Origin: DAISWO01 sp036826295
GTDB taxonomy: Bacteria; Patescibacteriota; Saccharimonadia; Saccharimonadales; JAGQNJ01
Length of the DNA: 58,082 bases
Direction of reading: 5' to 3'
Assembly (NCBI GenBank): GCA_036826295.1
Contig: DAISWO010000004.1
Span: forward strand, 1 to 58,082
Shown piece by piece: positions 9,268 to 16,634 of this stretch; the first letter of the stretch is position 1, and each line of letters begins with the position of its first letter. The notes beneath the pieces were generated by a model. That model did not search any database. It was given only the letters and a program-made list of their open reading frames with translations, and had not been told where the DNA came from. Both the position numbers and the translations under genes were made by a program.

Positions 9268-9285
9268 TTTGAGAGGGGAAGTTAA
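9268..9285 (+). repeat. 18-bp direct repeat, right copy
   Basis: Second, identical copy of TTTGAGAGGGGAAGTTAA (first at 8989-9006). It lies just outside the terminal hairpin of inverted repeat copy 3 and upstream of the surface-protein promoter. Confidence 0.8.
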
Positions 9286-9319
9286 CCCTTGGTGCTTAAG
9301 AATATATTTGTAGAAAACT

Positions 9320-9352
9320 TTGTTTGGGATTTTATCCGGGGGGGGTTATAAT
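9320..9352 (+). promoter_or_regulatory. Surface-protein promoter with a G8 tract in the spacer
   Basis: A TATAAT box (9347-9352) lies 17 nt before the GTG start at 9370. Eight consecutive G (9338-9345) sit directly upstream, inside the -35/-10 spacer. The nearest -35-like hexamers are TTTGGG at 17 bp and TTGTTT (9320-9325) at 21 bp, so slippage of the tract would change promoter spacing. Confidence 0.6.
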
Positions 9353-9369
9353 AAGACCAGATTATAAGC

Positions 9370-11094
9370 GTGAGGGTAATAGATATTAATTATTTGAGAC
9401 GACTATTTTTAGTATATCCACTAGCACTGCTAGTTGTATTGTTTTTGTTTGCCTTGTCTCCATCAAAAGCCTTTGCAGTCACCAACGGCAAGATCTCTTA
9501 CTTCGTTAACAATGGCTACGTAGTTGTTATGAATGCAGATGGATCTGGAAAAACCCAGTTAACGACTGATGGCCACTCTATGGCGCCGAGCTTCGCCCCG
9601 AATGGTAGCAAAATAATGTATTGGAATACGGATGGTGATGGATATATTGGTTTGATAAATCCTGACGGATCAGACAACCAACCGAATGTGGTTAGCGGCG
9701 CATACTCTTATTGGCTACCCAATAGCACAAGATTAATGTTTATCGATTTTTCTAGTGGTTTCGAACCGAAAACTATGAATATTGACGGATCTGATGTGCA
9801 ACCCCTCAGTTGGATGCCTGGATTTGAAGGCCCGCTAAACGCGATTGCTTTCTCACCTGATGGTTCAAAAATAAGTTATGCCAACCCAGATGGTGAGGGC
9901 GCCAGTCTTTATATTGCGGACGCTACGGGCTCTAGCCCAGATAAAATAAATAGCGTCGGTTTTGCGGCACTGCCCAATTTTTCTCCAGACGGCGAAACCA
10001 TATATTTTGTAGGATACTCGGGTGGAGAAACGTATTCACTCTATTCCGTAAATATCGATGGTTCTAACGAAACCGAGCTAAGCACTTTACCAACATCAGA
10101 GGGTCCAATGAGGCTTGTGATATCGCCAGATGGGACAAAGCTACAATATGCTTCAATTAGCCAAAATGGTAATAATATAGACGTATACACAATGAATGTG
10201 GATGGTACGAATCAGGTTAAGGTTATAGACAACTATACGGGGGGGAACGCCGGAGTAACTGGTATTGGTTGGTCACCAGATAGCACAATGCTCGTTTTCA
10301 CTGCCAGGCCCCCTTCAAGCAGTTACGACGTTTTTACAATAAAGGCCGACGGTACAGGACTTACGAATCTCACTAACACACCAGATGATGACGAAATGAT
10401 TGCCTATACATCCCAAGCCTGGGGCGCAGGCCCAGAGGCCCCCGATTCGGGTTCCTCCGACACCGACCAAGACAACATCAGTGACACCGTCGAAAACGCT
10501 GCCCCCAACTCTGGCGACGCAAACAACGATGGCACCCCAGATTCTGAACAATCCAATGTATCAAGTCTAGTAGATCCAGTCTCAGGTGAATACGCTGTCC
10601 TAGAAGTTAGTGATGAGTGTTCCGTCACTTCAGTGTCTATTGGTGCTGAATCCGCTAACACCACCCAAGACTCAGACTTTTCCTACCCCAATGGTCTCAT
10701 GGACTTCACCCTAGACTGCGGCACCAATGGTTTCACAGTTGATGTTACTCAATACTACTATGGCCAAGACAGCAAAGACTTCATTGTTCGCAAGTACAAC
10801 CCTAGTACCAATACCTATACCACCATAGATCAGGCTGAGATATCCCAAGAAACAATAGATAGTCAATCCGTAGTAAAGGCCACCTACCAAGTTAAAGATG
10901 GCTCCTCCCTAGACCTAGACGGCGAGGAAGACGGCAATATCCATGATCCTGTAGGCTTAGCCACGGCTACTGGCTCACTGGCCGATACCGGCCAGAACAC
11001 ACAAAATATTGTCCTCCTAGCCACCATCCTACTAACCTCAGGCTTAGCAGTATCTACATATATATTCAACAACCAAAGGAAGCATAATGTTTAA
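9370..11094 (+). CDS. Secreted TolB-like (PD40) beta-propeller surface protein with LADTG sorting signal
   Basis: A 574-residue exported protein. It has a signal peptide (about 1-37, ending SKAFA), about six PD40/TolB-like blades (about 45-345, with recurring NADGSG, SPDGSKI and NVDGTN motifs) and a calcium-loop linker rich in D-x-D/N-x-D (about 358-395). The next region (about 400-530) resembles the 'choice-of-anchor U' module. The C-terminus has LADTGQNT near 536, a hydrophobic segment and a short basic tail, the layout of a sortase substrate. The GTG start is the only in-frame start after TATAAT. A G7 tract lies in the CDS at 10239-10245. The stop overlaps the next gene by 8 nt. Confidence 0.85.
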   Translation: MRVIDINYLRRLFLVYPLALLVVLFLFALSPSKAFAVTNGKISYFVNNGYVVVMNADGSGKTQLTTDGHSMAPSFAPNGSKIMYWNTDGDGYIGLINPDGSDNQPNVVSGAYSYWLPNSTRLMFIDFSSGFEPKTMNIDGSDVQPLSWMPGFEGPLNAIAFSPDGSKISYANPDGEGASLYIADATGSSPDKINSVGFAALPNFSPDGETIYFVGYSGGETYSLYSVNIDGSNETELSTLPTSEGPMRLVISPDGTKLQYASISQNGNNIDVYTMNVDGTNQVKVIDNYTGGNAGVTGIGWSPDSTMLVFTARPPSSSYDVFTIKADGTGLTNLTNTPDDDEMIAYTSQAWGAGPEAPDSGSSDTDQDNISDTVENAAPNSGDANNDGTPDSEQSNVSSLVDPVSGEYAVLEVSDECSVTSVSIGAESANTTQDSDFSYPNGLMDFTLDCGTNGFTVDVTQYYYGQDSKDFIVRKYNPSTNTYTTIDQAEISQETIDSQSVVKATYQVKDGSSLDLDGEEDGNIHDPVGLATATGSLADTGQNTQNIVLLATILLTSGLAVSTYIFNNQRKHNV

Positions 11095-12847
11095 ACATCT
11101 CCCAAGCACTAAATCACTTAGCTTACTTGCCCTACCACTGCTTGTACTAATAGGTGTTTTATTCTTGTCTCCAACTAAAGTTTATGCCGCATCACTAACT
11201 GTAGACTCTATACTAGATACCTCTGATGATACTGCTGGTGATGGTAGTTGTGATGACGGTAGCGGTAACTGTACCCTACGTGCTGCAATAGAAGAAGCCA
11301 ATGCCCTAGCTGGAGCAGACACCATCAACTTCGGCATTGCTGGCAGTGGTGTGCATACTTTTACGCCTGGTAGTTCCTATGACACAATTTCAGAAGAATT
11401 AACCATAGATGGGTATAGCCAGCCTGGTTCGTCCGCTAACTCGGCAGTTTCACCCAATCCGTTCAATGGAACATTAACTATTGAGATAGATGGTACGAAT
11501 GCCGGGGGTAGTTCTAGGGGACTCAATATCCAGAACGATAATGTAGCGATAAAAGGTTTAGTCATCAATAGGTTCGGCGAGGAAGGTGTAGCCATAGGTA
11601 ATTTCAGTAATATTAGAATTGAAGGTAACTATATCGGTATTGATCCTACGGGCCTGATTGATAGGGGGAACACTGGGAGCGGCATTGACCATGGATCCAC
11701 TGGTACGGACGTTGTGGTTGGTGGCACAACGGCTGCTGCTCGCAACGTTATTTCTGGAAATGAGGGGAACGCAATTGCAATTAACTCTAACCTGTTAGTA
11801 CAAGGCAATTATTTTGGCTTGAACGCGAGTGGCGATGGGATAATCGCTAATGTGGGCGGTGGGCCTGGCGCCAATCTATACGTAGTTGGCGATGGTAATG
11901 TAATTGGAGGCTCTACAGCTTCAACAAAAAACGTTAATGCAGGTTCGAGCGTTGGAATACTAATATTTTTTGATGCCAGCAGTAATGTTGTGCAGGGTAA
12001 CTACGTTGGCACTAATGTGAGCGGTAATGCTCAGAGTGGATTTGGCAATACTGTTGCTGCCATTGCTATAATCGGCGGTCAGGATAATCTTATAGGCGGC
12101 ACGGCCGAAGGCGAGGGTAATCTTATCGCAGGAAATGCATCCGGTGTAATGGTCGGTGATTTTTTTGAATTATATCTTGCGAGAAATAATTCAATCCTCG
12201 GCAACAGTATTTACGATAACTCTGGAGGAACATTAACAAACCTAGGTATTGATTTATTAGGAGATACTAGCGACGGAGCAATTTATACTCATGCCGGAGT
12301 TACTCCCAATGACACTGGCGATAGTGATGAAGCCTCTAACCATTTGATGAACTTCCCAGTAATCTCCTCCGTGTCATCATCTAATGGCCAGGTTACCATA
12401 ACTTATTCTCTGGACATTAATGATTCTGAACCTGGAGCTACTGGCTATCGGGTAGAGTTTTTTGCCAATGACAGTGCCGATCCATCTGGCCACGGCCAAG
12501 GCCAAACATTCATAGGTAGTGATACGATTGCCGGAGATGTCACTAATCGTAGTGTAACCATCGACTTACCTAGTGGAGTATCTGGGCCTAAGTATATATC
12601 CTCTACTACTACTATGACTGATGCTAGTGACGATGGATTTGGTCATACGTCAGAATTTAGCCTTAATGTGCTTGCCACCCTGGTAGCAGGCGATCCTGAT
12701 TCAGACGTTGGTGATTCTGATTCAGACAGCTCAAGTAGTGAGAGTCTGGCAGATACAGGGCAGAACACTTATACGTACTACCTCGTTGGTATTGTGTTGC
12801 TTATTGGGTCGGGTGTATTGCTAAAACGACAAAGCAAACTACTCTGA
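11087..12847 (+). CDS. Secreted right-handed beta-helix surface protein (CSLREA-type N-terminus) with LADTG sorting signal
   Basis: A 586-residue exported protein coupled to the preceding surface gene by an 8-nt overlap. It has a signal peptide (about 1-35, ending KVYA), then a CSLREA-like block (CTLRAAIEEANA, about 62-73), followed by parallel beta-helix repeats with many 'N-x-I-x-G-N' turns (about 90-420), and an Ig-like domain (about 425-530). The C-terminus repeats the SLADTGQNT motif (about 553-561) of its neighbour before a transmembrane segment and a KRQSK tail. Such helices often bind or cleave polysaccharide or act as adhesins; no catalytic residues can be assigned. Confidence 0.85.
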   Translation: MFKHLPSTKSLSLLALPLLVLIGVLFLSPTKVYAASLTVDSILDTSDDTAGDGSCDDGSGNCTLRAAIEEANALAGADTINFGIAGSGVHTFTPGSSYDTISEELTIDGYSQPGSSANSAVSPNPFNGTLTIEIDGTNAGGSSRGLNIQNDNVAIKGLVINRFGEEGVAIGNFSNIRIEGNYIGIDPTGLIDRGNTGSGIDHGSTGTDVVVGGTTAAARNVISGNEGNAIAINSNLLVQGNYFGLNASGDGIIANVGGGPGANLYVVGDGNVIGGSTASTKNVNAGSSVGILIFFDASSNVVQGNYVGTNVSGNAQSGFGNTVAAIAIIGGQDNLIGGTAEGEGNLIAGNASGVMVGDFFELYLARNNSILGNSIYDNSGGTLTNLGIDLLGDTSDGAIYTHAGVTPNDTGDSDEASNHLMNFPVISSVSSSNGQVTITYSLDINDSEPGATGYRVEFFANDSADPSGHGQGQTFIGSDTIAGDVTNRSVTIDLPSGVSGPKYISSTTTMTDASDDGFGHTSEFSLNVLATLVAGDPDSDVGDSDSDSSSSESLADTGQNTYTYYLVGIVLLIGSGVLLKRQSKLL

Positions 12848-12860
12848 TACAATTTAGTTA

Positions 12861-13634
12861 ATGAATCAACGAAAAGAGCTAGGGCAGCATTGGCTGAAGG
12901 ATAAGTATTCTTTGCAAGCGATGATTGAGAGCGCCGGCGTAAAGGCGGGTGACGATGTTTTGGAAATTGGGCCAGGCACAGGGCTTTTAACAGATGAGTT
13001 AGTGACGATAGGGGCGAATATCACCGCCTTAGAGTTTGATCATACTTTGGCCCGGCAACTGTTATTTAAATATGCTAGCAACAAGAATGTCCAGGTAGTC
13101 GAGGGCGATATTCGGAAGTTTGATTATGCTACCTTGCCAGCTAGCTTTAAGATAGTTGCTAATATTCCTTATTACCTGACGGCAAATTTGTTTAGAAAAT
13201 TAATTGATTCTGACCAGAAACCAACTGCGGCTTCGTTGCTTGTGCAAAAAGAAGTAGCCGAGCGAACCAGTGCGGAGGCGGGTAAACTGTCATTTGTGGC
13301 TGTGGCCTTGCAAGTATACTACTCGATTAGGGCAGGCGAGATAGTGCCTGCGCATTTGTTTGAGCCGCCGCCGAAAGTAGACTCGCAAATACTCATATTA
13401 GAAAAACGACAAACGCCACTAGTTAAAGCTGAGGATGTTGAAAAATTCTTGGCTCTTATTAAAGCTGGTTTTGATCAGCCTAGAAAGAAGCTGATTTCTA
13501 ATCTGTTGAGAGAAGTAAAACTGGGTAAGGATGCGCTCAATAAAGCGTTTGACGAGTTAGGGGTTAATTTGAGCGTACGGGCACAAGAGTTATCGATAGA
13601 TCAATGGCGACAACTATTTAAAAAGCTAGGTTAA
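12861..13634 (+). CDS. rsmA: 16S rRNA dimethyladenosine transferase
   Basis: RsmA/KsgA (257 residues) uses SAM to dimethylate two adjacent adenines near the 3' end of 16S rRNA, a late step in 30S assembly. The start LGQHWLKD, the SAM-binding motif LEIGPGTGLLT (about 35-45), the acidic loop EGDIRKFD, and the catalytic NIPYYLTA (about 101-108) are clear. The C-terminal helical domain is full length. TACAAT (12847-12852) lies 9 nt before the ATG, so the mRNA is probably leaderless. Confidence 0.96.
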   Translation: MNQRKELGQHWLKDKYSLQAMIESAGVKAGDDVLEIGPGTGLLTDELVTIGANITALEFDHTLARQLLFKYASNKNVQVVEGDIRKFDYATLPASFKIVANIPYYLTANLFRKLIDSDQKPTAASLLVQKEVAERTSAEAGKLSFVAVALQVYYSIRAGEIVPAHLFEPPPKVDSQILILEKRQTPLVKAEDVEKFLALIKAGFDQPRKKLISNLLREVKLGKDALNKAFDELGVNLSVRAQELSIDQWRQLFKKLG

Positions 13635-13711
13635 TCCAAGTAAAGCTCCCCTACCCTATTGTTGTAAAAAATAAACACTTAATTTTTATGCGGCACGAGG
13701 CTTCATTGCTG

Positions 13712-13732
13712 TATCTGAAGACTCTTCAGATA
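13712..13732. terminator. Hairpin between rsmA and tmRNA
   Basis: TATCTGAAG (13712-13720) and CTTCAGATA (13724-13732) form a perfect 9-bp stem with a 3-nt loop, 78 nt after the rsmA stop. There is no real T run, so it is at best a weak terminator or an RNA-stabilising hairpin. Confidence 0.45.
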
Positions 13733-13763
13733 TTTGCAAAAGCATCACTTCCCTGTCTTAATA

Positions 13764-13792
13764 TTGCTAATGTTTACGGATTTTGTTATAAT
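13764..13792 (+). promoter_or_regulatory. tmRNA promoter
   Basis: TTGCTA (13764-13769), a 17-bp spacer and TATAAT (13787-13792), ending 10 nt before the mature tmRNA 5' end. This fits a sigma70-type promoter with a short 5' leader removed by RNase P. Confidence 0.75.
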
Positions 13793-13802
13793 ATTTGCTT
13801 AT

Positions 13803-14205
13803 GGGGCTGAAATTATGCTCGACGTAGGACTTTATCAGTTAGATCAGCAGGTCGCTTGTCAGCGTATAGACAAACTCTATAAGTGCAAAACCTATAGAAC
13901 GCGCAGTAGCATTTGTACGTAACGGGATGAATAATCTCGCTGCTTCATTGCAACTCGCACCAGCTTTAGTTTAACTAAAGCCGCGCGCAAAGTGACGTCA
14001 GATAGCATTGCTAGCGTGTCATATCATCTGGTTGCGTAAAACATTTTATCTGTAGTTTTACAAAGAAAACCCAAGATATGCGAGGTTTCGTTATTTTGTC
14101 TGTTCAAAGACAAATCCTCAAAGACAAATCTAGACAGACTAAGCCTGTAGAAGACTAACAAAGATAATCCAGCGGACCGGAGTGCAATTCTCCGCAGCTC
14201 CACCA
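13803..14205 (+). ncRNA. ssrA: Transfer-messenger RNA (tmRNA)
   Basis: The 5' end GGGGCTGAAATTATGCTCG and the 3' end with a T-arm (GGAGTGCAATTCTCC) and AGCTCCACCA form the tRNA-like half: GGGGCT pairs with AGCTCC and CCA is encoded. The tag reading frame ends at TAA inside the conserved stop hairpin CTTTAG-TTTAA-CTAAAG (around 13973-13980). Read back from that stop, the tag ends ...AASLQLAPALV. The resume codon is not certain. tmRNA with SmpB rescues stalled ribosomes. The gene is a single piece of about 403 nt, not permuted. Confidence 0.95.
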
Positions 14206-14210
14206 AAAGG

Positions 14211-14240
14211 GACTTTTCGACATTCGAAAGGTCTTTTTTA
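14211..14240 (+). terminator. tmRNA terminator
   Basis: GACTTTTCGA pairs with TCGAAAGGTC over 10 bp (one wobble), followed by six T. A second perfect 9-bp hairpin (TTTATTGAA / TTCAATAAA, 14237-14264) lies between it and the end of the leftward gene. Confidence 0.85.
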
Positions 14241-14279
14241 TTGAAGAATTATTTATTCAATAAATGTGAAGTTTGATTG

Positions 14280-14933
14280 TTATTGAGGATTGATAGCCGT
14301 AACACCAATAAAATGTCTTAAAATTGGTTCTTTGCCAAGATTTTCGCACGATCGATGCCAAACATTGTTATCAATAGTGGCGACAGTTAGTTCTGGGGGC
14401 TGATTGATTGCGAGTAAACCATTTTCTAAAGCTTCATCTATGACTGTATTTTCATTTGATGGTGTTTTTCTGGATTCTCTCAAAAAAGCTCTAGCCAATG
14501 GCCCTTTTAGTACGCCGCTAACTATTTCGGTTGGCAAAACATCCGAGACAACACAGGTTTTTACATTTTCGGAATAATCTGTATCTAGATGCCATCTTGA
14601 AGAAAGTTGTCTGAAGCCTGGAGCAACTCGTCCTTTTGCGTAGTATAAGGTCGTGTTATCTTGAGCGGTTTTCGGTAGGTATTCGTCGGATCCTGATATA
14701 GCGATAATTGCGTTGCGAACTATTTCGAGGCTGTGACGATCGTCAATGGTTTCTATAATTCCACCAGCAGTAATTGCTGTTAGTCGATCCCCATCTTTTA
14801 CTACAAGTGTGGTTTGAACGCTTTCCCGCCGACAAAAACCATATTGTTCATTCAGGGGATCTAATAGCGAAAAAACATCTGGAGAAATAGTGTGTTTAAT
14901 AACTGCTGACGGTAAAACCACGCGCTCGAACAT
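14280..14933 (-). CDS. Orphan protein, possible Fe(II)/2-oxoglutarate oxygenase-like fold
   Basis: Not recognised. The 217-residue product is soluble with no signal peptide. In the C-terminal half a WHLDTD segment (about 114-119) and HRSCENLGKEPILR (about 192-205) recall the H-x-D...H...R arrangement of 2-oxoglutarate-dependent oxygenases, but the H-to-R spacing is a little long and no overall similarity can be claimed. I chose the ATG at 14933 rather than the upstream TTG at 14942, because the TATAAT at 14948-14943 (minus strand) would leave the TTG outside the transcript. Confidence 0.6.
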   Translation of the reverse strand: MFERVVLPSAVIKHTISPDVFSLLDPLNEQYGFCRRESVQTTLVVKDGDRLTAITAGGIIETIDDRHSLEIVRNAIIAISGSDEYLPKTAQDNTTLYYAKGRVAPGFRQLSSRWHLDTDYSENVKTCVVSDVLPTEIVSGVLKGPLARAFLRESRKTPSNENTVIDEALENGLLAINQPPELTVATIDNNVWHRSCENLGKEPILRHFIGVTAINPQ

Positions 14934-15051
14934 GATATACAAATTATAACATATAAATAAAAAAACAACAACTATGTAGAATGCATTTTATATTGGAAAA
15001 AATATAGATAATGAGCCTTGGATATTATTGTGATTATGTTAATTTGGGGTG

Positions 15052-15057
15052 TATAAT
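15052..15057 (+). promoter_or_regulatory. -10 box for the four-helix membrane protein gene
   Basis: TGTATAATG gives an extended -10 (TG at 15050-15051). TTGTGA (15028-15033) at 18 bp is a possible -35. A GGGGA SD-like stretch precedes the ATG at 15084. Confidence 0.6.
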
Positions 15058-15083
15058 GACATTTAATTAATAGTGGGGACAGA

Positions 15084-15701
15084 ATGGATAATCAAAATCG
15101 TTGGAATAATAATGCTGTAGTAGACAACGTCATTCCGCCCCATCAACCCCCTAAACCAGATACTTCTGTTGCATTTCCGCGTACCGAAGAAGCACCAAAA
15201 GATCCGGTAATACCGGTACCGACTGTGAGTACAGATCAAACAATTTCAACACCAGTTGTTAAAGTATTGAGTGTTAGGGGTCTAGAGTATTTAATGATGT
15301 CGATTAGCCTGTGGTTCGGTGCTGGTGGGTTACTATGGGGGGTTTTGACAGCTATTAATGGCGGTACTTCATTCGCCATTTTGGCTCTGCCAGCTTCGTT
15401 GGCCCTTGTTGGGATATTAATTTTTGCTGGATTTTTTATAAGGCTAAAAAAGGCAGAATTGAAAGACCCTAGTCTACGTCTTGATGCTTCAAAGCGACGT
15501 TCTTCACAAATAACTCAAATTGTCTCGTTCTTAGTACTCTTCTTCAATTTAATAACCTTTGTATATCTGGTGTTTGCCAATCTGGGAGGGAAATCATCGG
15601 TTTCGATAGGCAAAGCAGCCATTAACCTGTTAGTTGTAACGGCAATTGCGGGCGGGATACTCAGTTATTATTGGGTAAATGAACACCGAGCCCAGAGGTA
15701 A
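15084..15701 (+). CDS. Four-helix membrane protein of unknown function
   Basis: A 205-residue protein with a proline-rich, probably disordered cytoplasmic N-terminus (1-55) and four predicted membrane helices (about 68-94, 95-120, 143-168 and 175-197). A charged loop (RLKKAELKDPSLRLDASKRR) separates helices 2 and 3. The pattern recalls the four-helix DUF5671-type membrane proteins common in CPR genomes, but that is only an impression. It starts after an SD-like GTGGGGA and is followed by the pilin-like gene with a 10-nt gap, so the two may form an operon. Confidence 0.7.
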   Translation: MDNQNRWNNNAVVDNVIPPHQPPKPDTSVAFPRTEEAPKDPVIPVPTVSTDQTISTPVVKVLSVRGLEYLMMSISLWFGAGGLLWGVLTAINGGTSFAILALPASLALVGILIFAGFFIRLKKAELKDPSLRLDASKRRSSQITQIVSFLVLFFNLITFVYLVFANLGGKSSVSIGKAAINLLVVTAIAGGILSYYWVNEHRAQR

Positions 15702-15711
15702 GATATATAAT

Positions 15712-16563
15712 ATGAAGAAATATTATATCGGTATCGCAATAATCTGCTTGTTGACACTAGGGTTTGCTGGATACGTATTGTCTGTTGGTATAGGCAGTAA
15801 ACAAGATGTACAGACTCTAAATTCTGCTCGCGAGATTGAAACAAAGTTAAATTCTTTTGTTCAGCAAAATCAAAGAATACCAGCGTCTCTGGATGAGGTC
15901 GGTGCGAGAGACGTTCCATCGACCATAAAATACACAAAAACGTCAGACGCTGAATATTCTTTCTGTGTGACTTACAAAGCAGCTAGTGGCTACAACGATT
16001 ATGGGCTTGGCCAGTCATTATTGGGACCAGTATTGACTGGTGGTGCAACTTTCTACGATGACCCAGGGTATTACAATAATCAATACGTCCCTGAAAGTCT
16101 GTATATATCCGAAGCACATAAAAAAGGTGAAAATTGCCAGCGAGTAAAACCATATTTTAGCTACTCTTATAAGGCGCCATCATACAACTCGCTTCCAAAT
16201 AACGCCGAAAATCAACCATCGACAAGTAACGGCAGCACAGATGACCGTGATAGAGAAGCAGATATTAATGCACTACATTCAGGACTTGAATATTATTATG
16301 CGTTAAATGGCTATTACCCATCGTTCGAGCAACTAAATGATAAGACGTGGCGAAAAGAAAATATGTATTCAGTTGAAACTTCGGCATTTTCTGATCCAGA
16401 TAATAATTCTTCTACTGTCATTGTTGCTAAACCCCAAGCAAAAGCCTATGCTTACCAGGTTACGCCCGCGGGTTGTGATAATGATAGCAAACAGTGCACA
16501 ATCTACATTTTGACCGCGACACAGAGTGATGGAACAACGTTTGTTAAGAAATCGCTAAACTAA
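15712..16563 (+). CDS. Membrane-anchored protein with pilin-like segments
   Basis: A 283-residue protein with one N-terminal transmembrane helix (about 4-25) and an extracytoplasmic body. Two stretches, AREIETKLNSFVQQNQRIPASLDEV (about 39-63) and ADINALHSGLEYYYALNGYYPSFEQL (about 182-207), resemble the 'short helix, then NGxYP' signature of type IV pilin and GspG-like globular domains. No prepilin peptidase site (G-[FL]-T-x-x-E) is seen at the N-terminus, so it is not a classical pilin. An ATG at 15679 in the same frame would add 11 residues, overlapping the previous gene; I prefer 15712 because it starts directly at the helix. Confidence 0.65.
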   Translation: MKKYYIGIAIICLLTLGFAGYVLSVGIGSKQDVQTLNSAREIETKLNSFVQQNQRIPASLDEVGARDVPSTIKYTKTSDAEYSFCVTYKAASGYNDYGLGQSLLGPVLTGGATFYDDPGYYNNQYVPESLYISEAHKKGENCQRVKPYFSYSYKAPSYNSLPNNAENQPSTSNGSTDDRDREADINALHSGLEYYYALNGYYPSFEQLNDKTWRKENMYSVETSAFSDPDNNSSTVIVAKPQAKAYAYQVTPAGCDNDSKQCTIYILTATQSDGTTFVKKSLN

Positions 16564-16634
16564 GTACATATTTTTGTAGCCAATTGACTTAGTATTTTTG
16601 TGTTAAGCTTATGGTATTAGTTTGGAGAGTTTCT

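Noticed and set aside
13734..13922. 62-residue plus-strand ORF
   Set aside because: It overlaps the tmRNA promoter and 5' domain; the RNA gene explains the sequence.
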